A stretch of 64,000 nucleotides of DNA, taken from assembly GCA_029168955.1 (NCBI GenBank), contig JAPDOI010001497.1:1-64000 (forward strand). The letters run 5' to 3'. The translations under genes and the position numbers were made by a program. Below are positions 1 to 12,180 of the stretch, piece by piece. Position 1 is the first letter of the stretch. Every line of letters begins with the position of its first letter. This DNA comes from Aplectana chamaeleonis. Its lineage: Eukaryota > Nematoda > Chromadorea > Rhabditida > Cosmocercidae. The notes under the pieces are model-generated. The model worked only from the letters and a program-made list of their open reading frames with translations, had not been told where the DNA came from and did no database searches.

Positions 1-954
1 CGAAATCTCAGTTCAGAGGTGAATATAGAAATTAGCTCTAAAGCCCTCGTAATAGAAAAAGAGCGCACTTAAAGTTGGTCTGTAATGCCCTAAAATGGTT
101 TGGAGATGGTTTGTTGGCTTTCGAGTATAAAGTGAAAGACCGTATGTTTTTTGTTGTTAATCTCCTTTTTTCAGACGGCGTTCATGAGATCTTGCGGTGT
201 TACACTTAAGAATTGAGGCTAGGGAGCTCATTTTTGGAGAAGGAGGCTGGAAATGGATGGTGGTTGCTCCTATTCCATTTTTGAACTTGATACCTTAACT
301 TTGAAGGGTACCTCAAAATCGTGGGTTTTACATACTAAATTAGCCGTGGAGCACGAAAACCGCTTTTTTTCTGCTAGCTGGCTGTGGAGACTGGGTGTGT
401 GGGTGAGTCTTCAGCCACAATCAACACAGGTCGTCCGGAGTGTAAGTACTGAACTTGTCAGAATTCTTACTCATGGCATGTGATCGACTGATAATCAATA
501 CATTGATTTACTCGCTTTTGCACAAAATGCGGCGAGTGAGTGGTGAATCCTGGGTTGGATTGGTTTTCTTGTTAGGAATTTGCCTTATCATCTGTCGTTA
601 ATGATAAATACCAATTAACCAATAGTATTGATTTTTTTCTGCCTGCTGCAACAAAATGCCGCAATGATTTTTGATTTTTGATGGCTCTAACAAGTCACCT
701 GTTAGAGAAATTCTTCTCATCATGCAAGATCAAATATTAATGATCACTAATATCGAGTTCTCACATGTTGCACCAAATGCGGCAATTAGTTTTATTTTTT
801 ATGGTTGTAACTCATATTTTTTCAAAATTTGTACACATAATGACAATATCGTCTGTTAGATGCTTCTACTATTCCAAAATGAAAAATGGCTGGAGCAAAA
901 TTGAAGTCAGAAAGGGAACCTTCAGGAAAAATATGTGAAATTTCACTGAGGTTT
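1..954. other. AT-rich stretch without a recognisable gene
   Basis: Only short open frames (up to 76 codons) are present and none resembles a known domain. No splice-site-delimited coding block was seen. Confidence 0.5.
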
Positions 955-1459
955 CTAGCTTCCTGGCAAAAGTAATGATTTATGATAGTGAAAAAAACTT
1001 CAAAAAATATACTTGTAATAGTTTAAAAATGTATTTGGCGTGAAGTAACCTGGAAAAATAAAAAAGTTAGGAAATGAAAGTGGAAATAATCAATTGAGGT
1101 CAGATTTGGTGGTCGATCATTTAATAATCTTCTCCGTTAAGTTTATCAAATCGAAACCAAGCTAACGATTACGGGAATGGAGCGTCGCTTTCACCTAGTT
1201 TGACCTATGCTGATTCCCTCATTACAAGCTTTTCCAAAATGGCCTAATGTTTCCGTTGCGCGCTTGATTTCGTTTTGATAAGCGAATCGGAGAAGCTTGT
1301 AGAAATGATCGACCACCAAATCGCATTTCTGGTAATTTCACTTCATTTCTAAGCTTTATTATTTTCCAGGTTATTTCACGCCAAATCATTTTTAAGATAT
1401 TTCAAGATATTTTGAAGTTTTTTCACTATCACCAAATCGTTACATTTGCTAGGAAGCTA
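955..1459. repeat. Foldback element with arms of about 250 bp
   Basis: The left arm begins ctagcttcctggcaaaagt and the right arm ends as its imperfect reverse complement (atttgctaggaagcta). Matching blocks continue inward: the AGTGAAAAA block, the Ggcgtgaa.taacctgg block near 1040 and 1370, and ggtggtcgatcattt near 1110 against aaatgatcgaccacc near 1304. The centre is near 1210. No coding capacity is visible. It looks like a non-autonomous palindromic element; no target duplication could be fixed. Confidence 0.75.
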
Positions 1460-1589
1460 AATCAGAACATCTAATTTTTCATTTTTTCGGCTCATAATCC
1501 GCGTGTATTCGCTGCACCGCAAAAGATGTGAATGGGGTGTAAGTCTTTACGTATCGCTAGTTTGTTTATTATTGAATCGCCAAATCATA

Positions 1590-1745
1590 TATTTAGTTAT
1601 TTCACTTCATTTCCCTAGCTTTTTTACTATTTCAGTGCTATTTTTACGCCAAATCATTTTTTACGATATTTCAAGATATTTTTGAAACTTTTTTTCGACT
1701 CAGCAACAGGGCCACCAGATCGTTACTTTTGCCAGGAAGCTTTAA
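1590..1745 (+). repeat. Partial second copy of the foldback right arm
   Basis: This stretch repeats the order of blocks seen at 1335-1459: ttatttcacttcattt, a cgccaaatcatttt block, gatatttcaagatattt, then an atcgttac...gccaggaagct end. It is a diverged extra copy of one arm of the neighbouring foldback. Confidence 0.65.
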
Positions 1746-2339
1746 ATTTTCAGAAATCCAACACTCTGAAGCCAGATTCTTGAAAAGAGAAACCAGAAAT
1801 ATGGACTCCTAGTCTAATCCTGATGTTTTCTGGCTTCCACTCATGCTACAATAAAGTCAGATCCGAATGAGACCGTTTTTCGCCAACGCGGCCGGTGTGC
1901 GTATGATTGGCTGTTGCAAAGGTACTTTTGAAACTGTGTAACGATTAGCAGGGAATATCAGACAACAGTGATGAACAGCATCCCAGTGAGCTGTATCTCA
2001 GTTGTATGGGTGGATTCGTTCGGAAAATGCCCCTAGTGGACATCCGCTCGACACGCTCGCCGACCGCGTGGGCGGACAGTCGCATTCGAATAGACTTTAG
2101 CTACGCTGAAGCTTCCTTCAATAAAATCACACGGATCATGAAACGACTGAGGAAATTTCCAAAAGATTGATAAAAGAAATCATTGAGTTTGACTGGCAGG
2201 AACATCCTCAGCTTTCTATTTTCAGCTTTCTCAGTGTTCCCCAGCGAAGCTACAAATAACAAAAGCTGTGGAAATACCAAGTTCCCGTTGTCCTTCACAC
2301 GCTGTGGATATGAGGTCCAGAGGTATGAGACTGTGTTGT
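1746..2339. other. No gene seen
   Basis: Short overlapping open frames on both strands near 2101-2416 are not conserved-looking and run into the repeat to the right. Confidence 0.4.
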
Positions 2340-2778
2340 ATTGCGTCGGGATTGCGTCTGCGTATCGAGTCTCGAATGCGCTGTCAATAGCGTACCGACA
2401 GTCTGATAATGCGTAACGACCGCGTAGACAAGATGTAACAACTGCGGGAAAATGCGTGCTGACTGCGTGGCAGTACAGCTATTGGCCGCGTGGCAATGCC
2501 GCACTAATCATGCTGCATTGCGTCCCGGACCGCGTCGTAACACGTACAGACGGCGCAGCGGATACGTACTAACCGCGCGGCAAGACGTACCGATCTGCGT
2601 GGCAGTGCGTACCGACCGCGTGGTAATGCGTACCCAACCGCGCGTGGCAGTGTAAATGGGCCGCGTGACAATGCGTATTACCCCAGACCGCGGGGCACGA
2701 CTTACCGACCGCGCGCGGCGGTGCATACTAACCGCGTGTGGCATTCCGTACTGACCGCATGGTACTGCGTACCGACCA
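2340..2778. repeat. Degenerate minisatellite, unit about 21-24 bp
   Basis: Variants of the phrase (a)atgcgtaccgaccgcgtggc recur through the block with insertions and substitutions. The GC content is much higher than in the flanks. The open frames on both strands here follow from the repeat period and are not taken as genes. Confidence 0.75.
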
Positions 2779-2907
2779 CGGTCAAATTAAGTTCCAAACG
2801 TCGCCCATCCCGCAGTCGGCAATGCAACCTGCTTTACGCGGCCAGAACGGAACATATCCGCGGCTGGTCCACCCCCATTATCCGAGTTAAATGTCGGTAG
2901 CTGTTCA

Positions 2908-3023
2908 CGTGAAGAGACTTCGCGTTCAGAAAGTTGGCAAGCAAACTCGGCGTCATATGCTATATCATAGGTTCACCGGAGTTTGCGCCAACCTTCAACA
3001 GTGAACGCTGAAGTCTCTTCACG
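2908..3023. repeat. Short palindromic element
   Basis: The left end cgtgaagagacttcgcgtt mirrors the right end aacgctgaagtctcttcacg. Inner blocks also mirror (gttggcaagcaaactc against gagtttgcgccaac). MITE-like, no coding capacity. Confidence 0.7.
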
Positions 3024-3152
3024 ATCCATGCCGATGTTGGTCGTCATATTTCTATTTCTAAAATCTCCAGTCTTTGAACTTAGAAAATGAATCTAATGTT
3101 TGAGTAAGTTAAGCTTTGGTATAGGTTATAACGGCAATAATAAATCTACCAG

Positions 3153-3210
3153 CGACTGCGTACCAATGGCGCTATGCGTGCGTGTCGCGCAGCGCGATGG
3201 TACGCAGTCG
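3153..3210. repeat. Perfect 13-bp hairpin
   Basis: cgactgcgtacca at 3153-3165 is exactly inverted at 3198-3210, with a GC-rich 32-base loop. Function unknown. Confidence 0.6.
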
Positions 3211-5481
3211 ACGGTAATTTCGACATTGGCCGTTTCGGCGCCTGCAAGCATCCTTAGTGACCTGTTTATTTCGATTATCATTTCAGCAGCGGAGCGGGTG
3301 GGCCCCGGTGAAATATAAACCGCGATAAGGTTTCGATGAAAAAGCCACCGCTCCGCGCTGTGATATTAACGAAAACATGACTTCACTTGGAATGAAACAG
3401 ACTCTACCATCTCGATACATCCCAAAACCAGTGAAATTGAAGTGAACAATCCTTATTGCTCTGGAATATTTGCCACAATTCGTAACTTTGTGTTTTAATG
3501 TAATTTTAAGCCGCAATCTGCGTCGGAACGGAGGATATGCCGTTGAAAACATAATGAATGGATGTTGACTCCTACAGTGATTCCTTGAACCAATCGCCGC
3601 ATGCGAGCGAGTATGCCAAGTGTGAAATTTCTCTCTTTGATAAGGCTGGAATGAAATGTGATTTTAGTTGCACTGAGAAAGCAGCACCGCAGGTACAAGT
3701 TCATGGATGGCGATCCGTCTATTCCCCTCCATCAACGCCAACAAAGTCCCTGAAAGAGAGGACAGAAGTTGAGGACGCCGCGAAACGAGATAGGACCTGA
3801 TAAGGAAGAAAAACATCTATGTACACCGTTCTCTGAACCTATAAATCCCGTCCGAATCTGTGCCGCATCATATTGTTTTCTTTTCTGTTGTTGTTTCTCG
3901 AGTAAATATGTCAAATGAGCTTTTCATTTAGTTGTAAATCAACTTAAATTGAAGTGGAGTATTAGTAGATGGTAGAAGGTCCGTTGAGTATGACGGATAT
4001 GCGTTAAAGTACAACAATTAATAAATACAGAAACAACCAAACGATAAGTAGTTTTATAACCAAACTGAAAGTTGTGGCATGAGCGGTGTGGACAAGCGTA
4101 ATCCCACAGATGAACAATTATAAAACAAATTACGAACAATTGAAGTATCAGCTTGAAACGACCTTAACCCTACTAATTTTAATATTCAGCACCCTGTTTT
4201 GGAGGAGGACGCAAATACAGGGGGCGGAGAAATACTGAGGAGCGAGGCTAACTTCTTACTCGTGTAGCTTAACATTATGTGAAGCTTGGACGCTTCGAAG
4301 TGCGTGGGCGTTGTGTTCTGCGCCATGCCATTCCTAATTCCAGTAGTTAACCTTCAATTATGCTTTACATTGAGCGTGTATGCTTTGTCTTTGAGTGACG
4401 CTAAGGTAGAGTAAAGGCATGTTAGTCCACAAAGTCTCAGAATCGCCTCAAAAACTTCTCTGTAATGGTTATTTAGCGGTGTCAAACACGAAATTGACGT
4501 TAATTTGCCCATATCTGAAGAATTAAGTTAAAGTTTCGTCAGCTAATCCGATACCTTACCCAATTATTCCCTCTAGTTGACTCCAAGCAACAATGATTAA
4601 ACTACATAATTTTAGATTTTTGTTCAGCACCCTAATCACCTCTGCTTACAAGTGTCGAGCAAAATCCATGTAAAATTTTCCAAGACACTTGAAATTGCAG
4701 AGATGCCCTTACCACGTGAAGCTTTGAAAAACGGCTGTGTTCACTTTTTCAGAGTGATTCTAGAGCAGCTGAAGAGGAGTACAATCTTAATCTATGTTCA
4801 AGTGTAGTTCTAGCAAAGTACATCTGATTTCAAATGGCCAGGCTGACTAAAAAGTAATTCCACGTAAGTCCATTCTGTGTTATCCCTTTTTCCCTGAACT
4901 GCAGGCCCAAACACCTTTTTGTTGTCAAAAAAGTTTTACGCTATAGCTCACCATCTTGAGAGGCCAACTCTGACAGAAAAAACAAGTATCTTCTCCGCAC
5001 GACTCCGGATGGTATTGAAGGCACAACTATCTGCAACCCGATTATTCGCAATAGAAAAACAAATTAAGCGGAGCTAGTACACTAGAGTTTATACTTCGGA
5101 TCGAATTATATTATTCGAAAATTATTTGAATGATTTTCGAATTTCGAATAATTGAAAATTGGAAAATTTTCGTTTTTCCATCATTATCTGAAATTCGTAC
5201 CTTTACGAATTCATTTTGCCCATAAGTATAATAGAGTTCCACGCATTCAATTTAGTCCTGACGCGCATGGACGGAGAACCGTGACGGCGAGATTGCCGCG
5301 TGCGATTGAAACCCCGTTGGCTTCGGTAGATGCTGGTCAGCGCGGTACTGGTCAGCTGCGTATCATCGCGCCTGAGCCCATTCATCAGATTAAATTTGAT
5401 ACGCAAACCATACAGTTGAGTGGAAGTTGATAAGATTAGAAGTGTAACAGGGATAATATTGAAAGGTTGCCAACCGATGTA
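3211..5481. other. 2.3 kb with no supported gene
   Basis: The longest frames (80 codons at 3558-3800 +, 92 codons at 5152-5430 +) carry no domain I recognise. A weak inverted pair of GC-rich blocks lies at about 3286-3362. The rest looks like ordinary AT-rich intergenic DNA. Confidence 0.4.
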
Positions 5482-5827
5482 CTGGGGTCGTATTCGCCAA
5501 CAACCTGCCGAGGGAAGTCGAAGAGGGAAGTGGAAGGGATGATATCAGCGCGGCAGAGGGAGCAGATCAACCCATCTTACACCATGTAAGATGAAAATGC
5601 AAACCGTGTTTACGCATCGGTATCTCTGTGAAAAAGATAAAGATTCCATCGCGAAGTGGCAACCATTTCCCCAGCCATGCCACGATTCAGAAAGAAATCT
5701 GGCGGTCGTGAGGGAAGCCAAAAAGGAGAAGGCGAGAGGTGGCCGTGGAGGTAGCATTTTGTACTGAAATTTCACCTCATCTACCCTTCGACTCCCCGGC
5801 AGAGTTGATGGCAGAATACGACCCCAG
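5482..5827. mobile_element. MITE with inverted ends of about 45 bp
   Basis: The left end ctggggtcgtattcgcca and the right end tggcagaatacgaccccag are inverted copies. The match continues inward through ctgccg...gaagtcgaag. There is no coding frame, and no clear target duplication was identified. Confidence 0.75.
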
Positions 5828-6314
5828 AAGAAAAATTCTGTACCTTATTTTTATTTATATATTTATTGTACGCTGCTGTTTCGGCGTGCTCTGAAGCTCA
5901 CATAAACAGTGAAATGATTACAAAGACACATCGAAAGCTTCAACAGCCGATCCCAACTAGACCATTATTCTGATGAGAGAATAACTGAAAAGGCGACATT
6001 ACTTTCTAAAAGTTAGGAGACATTAAAGGTTGTGTATTATGTATTATATATAGTATTAGTAATTTGTGAGGAAATAGGGACATTATTTTGGCATAAAAAA
6101 ACTGCCAGCACATTTCCAGTTCTTTTCTCATATCTTCTGGTGTTAGGTAAGAGTGCTGCCACATGTATTATACTATCGTTCTCAGAAACCAAATTCCCGG
6201 TCCAGAAATATCTGACTACGTCTCGTTAATCATGCGACACGTGATAATCGTGTTAAGAGGAAAGGTGAGATCAAAGTCTGGGCCCTTAAGTGGTCCCAGC
6301 ACTTTGATTATCAT
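5828..6314. other. Spacer before the large terminal-repeat unit
   Basis: AT-rich with no supported gene. Its last eight bases (6307-6314, attatcat) are repeated exactly at 24944-24951. Confidence 0.4.
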
Positions 6315-6360
6315 CAGGGATGTGCAAAATATTTTTGAAACAGAAATGAAAATCTAGTTT

Positions 6361-6425
6361 GACAGAAAACAGAAAACAGAAAAAAATTTCCAAAAATGGG
6401 TAAGAAAACAGAAAACAGAAAATTT
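6361..6425 (+). repeat. Subterminal cagaaaac array, left end of large unit
   Basis: Repeats of cagaaaac flank ttccaaaaatggg and recur on its far side. The same order and orientation is found at 24876-24932 next to the right terminus. It is a candidate transposase-binding region by analogy with Ac. Confidence 0.55.
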
Positions 6426-6959
6426 TCAAAAATCAATAAAGCGTGTTCAGTGTAGCCACTAAACGAAATTTTTCAAAACATTGAACTTTTTTTATACACT
6501 TTTGGAGTGATCTATGCTTCTTTCATTGAATTTTCTAAACTTTACAGTTACTAGGAGCAAAAAGTGTAGACGCTCAAGAATTGGTGATTATGAGTGTGAC
6601 AGAGATGACAAACCTTCCTTTCCCTGCGCAACAAAGCCCGATTATTTATTGTAGAAACTCAACACATATGGTATGTCTGCGGTTACAAGGGAGTACGTAT
6701 TGAAGTCGGAGCGAGTTTTCCGTTCCTGAGTGTAAGGCAATATTTTTGACACTTATTGCGGGGATAACTGGTAGGTTTGAACACTGTACTACTCCTCAGA
6801 GTTAAAAGTCACGCCCTGTACCTGCGCGCTGGTGCCAAGTTAGAGTATAAAATGACCAATTTTGACCCAGCGGGGTGAACATTACCCCGCTCTACCAAAG
6901 CAGGTACGCTGGGGAGCGGGTATTCGTAGAGGCTTGACTCTGAGAGAAATGGCCGCTGC

Positions 6960-7019
6960 GGCTCCGCGATAGTGCCGCCTTGGCGCGTGCAGGCACCGAA
7001 GCGGCACTATCGCGGAGCC
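6960..7019. repeat. Perfect 19-bp inverted repeat
   Basis: ggctccgcgatagtgccgc (6960-6978) is exactly inverted at 7001-7019. Related ggagccgctgcggcactatcg phrases occur near 24424-24445, so this is probably the end of a dispersed palindromic repeat. Confidence 0.7.
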
Positions 7020-7144
7020 ATAGCGGGGACCCGAGCAGTACCGCTTCGGCTCCGCCATGATAACGCCGCAGTGGCTTCTGGAGAGTGTCTGATATGAAGC
7101 CCAGGCGGAAAAAGTTGCCTGAGGAATTCGGCGAGAAGTTGTCT

Positions 7145-7365
7145 CAGAATTTTGAAATGAATCTGAGACAACTCGCCCACCCTCGACAACTTTTCGCCTA
7201 ATTCTCGACAACTTTGCTCAATTTTGACAACTTCTCGTCGGATTCTCTATCGCAACTCCTCGGCTTGACTTGACAACTCTTTCGCCTAATTTCGACAACT
7301 CCTCGTCTTATTCTCGACAAACTTTAGTTTTATTCTCCTCCACAGCAGCTTTCGCCTGATTTCTC
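7145..7365. repeat. Degenerate TTCTCGACAACTT repeat
   Basis: The phrase (tt)ctcgacaactt recurs every 20-35 bases with spacer variation. The same phrase fills 23840-24095. Confidence 0.6.
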
Positions 7366-7559
7366 CTCCTCGAGAGTCCGTCACAAATAATTTAGAATAA
7401 AATAAGTAAATAAGAAAAAGAATATATATGAACACATGTATATCTAAACAAACGGTTTGGATTAGCGAAAAGAGATATCCTCACTACCCACATCTGAGGG
7501 ACTTAAATGAACTCAAAAGCGTCAGTTTTTGATAACTTTGTAAGCACTAAATTCAGCAG

Positions 7560-8290
7560 CAGTAATTATTCTCTCATTTTTTAGACCTTGTAATTTTGTC
7601 GAACGATTTTTTTCCAAATTTCGTTCGTTCGATGTTTCATCGGACAATTTTTTTTTTTCGAATTTCGTTCGTCCGGAAATTTCCCGTCAAAAGAATTTCC
7701 TTCCTTTCGATTTTCATATCTGTTCGAGATTCGGTTTTTCGATTTTTTTGAAAATCGTTGACTTTGAACACGCTTTCTCGAACCCTAGGGTTACGCTGTT
7801 TCTTTATTCCTCGGGCCGAGTTGACGTGAGCGTGAGCGAACGCGACTCTGAGGTAGAAATTGAATACTTGTGGAACATTCATTCTCTGACCGAGAGCGTT
7901 GTAAATAAATCGTTGAGACTGTGGTTTCGGAAAAAGATCCGAAACTTCTACTAGAGTATCGAAAATCTCTAAACTTCTCGAACGTGAAATTCGAAAAGAT
8001 CCAAAATTTCGAACGACTTAGAAAAAATCAAAATTTCTATTAGATTCGAAATTGCCTTCGTTCGACCTAGGAAATTTTCTGAAAAATTCTCGAGATTTGT
8101 TCGTTTAGAATTTTTTCGAACAAACTTCGAAAAAATCCGAAATTTCGCTTAGTTTCGAAATTCGTCTGTTCCAACTTTCGAAATTTTGAAAGGTTTTTGA
8201 AATTTGTTCGTTCGAATTTTTTTAATTTTTCGTTGTTTCGAACGATGTTTTTTCAGTTTTCGTTTGTTCTGACATTTTTTTTCGAAATTG
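7560..8290. repeat. TTCGAA-rich low-complexity block
   Basis: Runs of ttcgaaattt/ttcgttcg-type words dominate. Shorter blocks of similar composition occur at 5095-5165 and 20320-20480. The open frames here are compositional. Confidence 0.6.
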
Positions 8291-8886
8291 TAAGGCTAAC
8301 CATAATGCTATTCAACATCCAAGGCGTGGCCATTTTCACACAGTATTCGGACTTTCCTCGTTGAGGCCTCTGCTGCTACGCTTATATAAGGAAGAATGCG
8401 TTTTTGAAATTCCTGAATGTTTGAATTTTTTCTGAAAGGAGCCCTTCTCAAATTTTTCGAATGAATGACTAAATCCGGAGCAGGGAATCCACAGTTTTTT
8501 TTTCTCGAATGAATAAATAAATTTGTATACCTTGTTGGTGAATTCGATTGGACGAATGAATATTCGGAAAATCTATCTAACATATCATAAATACTTTGGA
8601 ACTTTTTCAGGTAGCTGAATAATCATGTAGTGACCCGAAAATGGTTTAAAAATTCGAAAAAATCAAATCTTTCGGTGGGCGGACCCTAGGTAGCGGACGC
8701 CTCGTCAACGGGTAACGGGTCAGCAGATCTCGAATGGTAAGTACCTGTGGTGGTGCCTGTTGGCAGAGTGCCCTCTAGGATGTGAAGACTGGCCTCGCTC
8801 ATGTGCCAGTTAACAAGTTGCCCGGGTCACACCTATCCATGCGGCGAAGCGAGCAACTCAATTGATAGGACATCATGGGGGTAGGG
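8291..8886. other. No gene seen
   Basis: A 91-codon minus-strand frame at 8308-8583 has no recognisable domain. The right part (8740-8880) is GC-rich and contains gcagagtgcc words related to the adjoining MITE. Confidence 0.4.
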
Positions 8887-8978
8887 ACAACAGGCACTCT
8901 GCTGCGGGCGGAGCCAGAGAGGCGGGCATCGACTCCGCCCCTCGGCACGGACGAGATTGCCTCCAGAGTGCCTCTTCA
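8887..8978 (+). mobile_element. Short MITE, caggcactct ends, copy 1
   Basis: caggcactct near the left end is inverted as agagtgcct near the right. The interior gcgggcatcgactccgcccc and gcacggacgagattgcctc blocks are found in reverse orientation at 23380-23468, so this is a family with two copies in the window. Confidence 0.7.
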
Positions 8979-9270
8979 CGAGTGCTTCGATTTGATTACT
9001 TCTCGCCACTGTATTGGATCCTGATTATCCATCCCAGCCTACAAAGCGCGGCGTGAAAAACTGCCATAGCGCATCGGCAAGACATGCCTAGAACGCGGCG
9101 GTTATCTCTGTCGCGCGCGCCATTTCTCATTGGGTCGCGCTCATGAACAACAAATTATTCAACTAAGCCGGTCTCTCTTTGTTCGCGAGGTGACGATTAG
9201 CGAAGAAATACTACCAAGGAATACAATCCGCAGTATGCGTAATTAACAGATGCACACGTAATAGCAGATA

Positions 9271-9475
9271 TAGTGGAGTCCACTAAGATTCACCCATTTA
9301 CTTATCAATGAGGAAGCGGTCGATTGGAGATCAATGAACATGAAACTGCTGTAACACAACCGCTCTCGCTCAATCGGTATCGAGCGTGCTGTTGGTGATT
9401 CATGCATTATTGATCCCCAGCCAGACCGCTTCTGATTGATAAGTAAATGAGACACTCATAGGTGTGACTCCACTA
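9271..9475. mobile_element. MITE with TA flanks (Tc1/mariner type)
   Basis: The terminus tagtggagtc is inverted as gactccacta, with TA on both outer sides. Inner blocks catttacttatcaat...gaagcggtc are also inverted. 205 bp, non-coding. Confidence 0.75.
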
Positions 9476-9638
9476 TAATTACCTCTCTGGAAAGACGGAA
9501 ATAAGGGAATTTCGAAATATTTGGAGCAAAAAACACCATTTAGCCGTTGGGATCAGGAGTGTTATGTCCAGAATTTCTGAAACAATAATTCTCCTATAAG
9601 TAACATCCTCTACTAGTATATATATTTTGGTACCTAAT

Positions 9639-9652
9639 GTGTGTGTGTGCAG

Positions 9653-9684
<32 letters not shown>
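9639..9684. repeat. (GT)n microsatellite
   Basis: An interrupted run of gt dinucleotides passes into gtat repeats. Confidence 0.9.
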
Positions 9685-9685
<1 letters not shown>

Positions 9686-9761
9686 CGTTTCTCTGTGTGT
9701 TTGTTTGACCGTTTATTCGCCTTGTTTTTCAAGACGGGCGACCTACGGGTACAGGCTCAAG

Positions 9762-12171
9762 AGCGCGCAGAACGCCGTAGAAAGTGTGGACCCTTAAGGT
9801 AGAGTATGCGCCGGACGCCGTAGAAAGTGTGTGGGACCCGAATGTGCGTGCACCAGACGCCGGAGAAAATGGGCGGACCCAAATGGGAGTGCTCTGTATG
9901 CCGGTAGAGTGTGCGGGACCCAATGGGAGCCCGCCGGACGCCGTGGAGAAAGTGTGTGGACCCGAATGCGAGTGCGCAGGACGCCGTAGAAAGTGTGCGG
10001 GACCTCGAATGTTAAGGGCGCCGGACGCCGTAGAAAGTGTGCGGGACCCAAGGTGGAGCTCCGCTGGACGCGGTGAAAGTGTGCGTGGACCGAATGCGAG
10101 TGCGCCGGACGCCGTAGAAAGTGTGCGGGACCCGAATGCGGAGTGCGCAAGACGCCGTAGAAAGTGTGCAGGGACCCAAGGTAGAGTGCGCCGGACGCCG
10201 TAGAAAGTGTGGGACCCAAGTGGGAAAGCTCAGGACGCCGAAGAAAGTGTGCGGACCCAAATTAGAGTGGCGCCGGACGTCGTAGAAAGTGTGTGGTCCC
10301 GGAGGTAGAGTGCGCCGGACGCCGTAGAAAATGTGTGCGGTCCCAAATCTGAGTACCCAGGACGCCGTAGAAAGTGTGCGGTGACCCACGGTGGAGCGCG
10401 CCGGACGCCGTAGAAAGTGTGCGGGACCCGAATGTAGGCGCGCCAGACGCCGTAGAAAGTGGGCGGGGACCCAAGGGGGAGCCCGCCGGACGCCGTAGAA
10501 TGTGTGTGGACCCGGAATGCGAGTGCGCATGACGCCGTAGAAAGTGTGCGTGGGACCCAAGGTAGAGTGGCGCCGGACGCCGAAGAAAGTGTGTGGGACC
10601 CGAATGCGAGTGCGCAAGACGCCGTAGAAAGTGTGCGGGACCTGTTGCAGAGTGCTGACGCCGTGAAAATTTGTGGCCCAAGTGCGGAGTGCTCAGGACA
10701 CCGTAGAAAGTGTGCGTGGACCCAATGTAGAGCGGCGCCGGACGCCGTAGAAAGTGTGCGGGACCCAAGGTAGAGTGCCGGACGCCGTTGAAGGTGTGTG
10801 GACTCGAATTGGAAGTGCGCCGGACGCCGGAGAAAGGGGGCGGACCCAAGGGGAGCCCGCCGGACGCCTTAGAATGTGTGGACCCGAATGCGAGTGCGCA
10901 GGACTCATAAAAAGTGTGCGGGACCCCAAGTGGGAGTGCGCAGGACGCCGTAGAAAGTGTGCGGGACCCAAGGTAGAGTGCGGCGGACTCCGTTGAAAGT
11001 GTGTGGGACCCAAATGCGATTGCGCCGGACGCCGAAGAAAGTGTGCGGGACCCAAATTGAAGTGCGCAGGACGTCGTAGAAAGGGTGCGGGACCTAAGGT
11101 AGAGTGCGCCGGACGCCGTAAAAAGTGTGCGGGACTCAAGGTAGAGTGCTCAGCACTCATAAAAAGTGTGCGGGACCCAAGTGGGAGTGCACAGGACGCC
11201 GTAAAAGTGTGTGGGACCAAACGTAGAGTGCGCCGGACGCCGTAGAAAGTGTGCGGGACCCAATGTAGAATGCGCCGGACGCCGTAGAAAGTGTGTGGGA
11301 CCCGAATGCGAGTGCGCATGACGCCGTAGAAAGTGTGCGGGACCCAAGGTAGAGTGCGCCGGACGCCGAAGAAAGTGTGTGGGACCCGAATGTAAGTGCG
11401 CCAGACGCCGTAGAAAGTGGGCGGGACCCAAGTGGGAGTGCTCAGGACACCGTAGAAAGTGTGCGGGACCCAATGTAGAGTGCGCCGGACGCCGTAGAAA
11501 GTGTGCGGGACCCAAGGTAGAGTGCGCCGGACGCCGTAGAAGGTGTGGACTCGAATGGCGCCGGACGCCGGAGAAAGCGGGGCGGGACCCAAGGGGAGCC
11601 CGCCGGACGCCTTAGAATGTGTGTGGGACCCGGAATGCGAGTGCGCAGGACTCATAAAAAGTGTGCGGGACCCCATGAGAGTGCGCAGGACGCCGTAGAA
11701 AGTGTGCGGACCCAAGGTAGAGTGCGGCGGACTCCGTTGAAAGTGTGTGGACCCAAACGCGATTGCGCCGGACGCCGAAGAAAGTGTGCGGGACCCAAAT
11801 TGAAGTGCGCAGGACGTCGTAGAAAGGGTGCGGGACCTAAGGTAGAGTGCGCCGGACGCCGTAAAAGTGTGCGGGACTCCAAGGTCGAGTGCTCAGCACT
11901 CATAAAAAGTGTGCGGGACCCAAGTGGGAGTGCACAGGACGCCGTAGAAAGTGTGCGTGACCCAAGGTAGAGTGCGGCGGACGCCGTAGAAGGTGTGTGG
12001 GACTCAAAGCGATTACGCCGGACGCCGAAGAAAGTGTGCGGGACCCAAATTGAAGTGCGCAGGACGTCGTAGAAAGTGCGGGACCTAAGGTAGAGTGCGC
12101 CGGACGCCGTAAGAAGTGTGTGAAACTCAAATGCGATTGCGCCGGACACCGTAGAAAGTGTGCGGGACCGA
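9762..12171. repeat. 42-bp GC-rich minisatellite array, about 57 units
   Basis: The unit reads gcgggacccaaggtagagtg followed by cgccggacgccgtagaaagtgt, 42 bases in all, with recurrent variants (ccgaatgcgagtg, ccaagtgggagtg, gcaggactcataaaaagtg). Because 42 is divisible by three, it opens long overlapping frames on both strands encoding 14-residue repeats, broken wherever a unit gains or loses a base. I treat those frames as by-products: they have no conserved start, they exist on both strands, and many units carry G-run length changes. A larger block of units is itself duplicated (about 10840-11230 resembles 11560-11950), pointing to unequal exchange. Confidence 0.95.
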
Positions 12172-12180
12172 ATTAGGTTA

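Noticed and set aside
3558..3800. 80-codon plus-strand frame starting MDVDSYSDSLNQ
   Set aside because: Composition is protein-like, but there is no known domain, no clear splice sites and no neighbouring exons.
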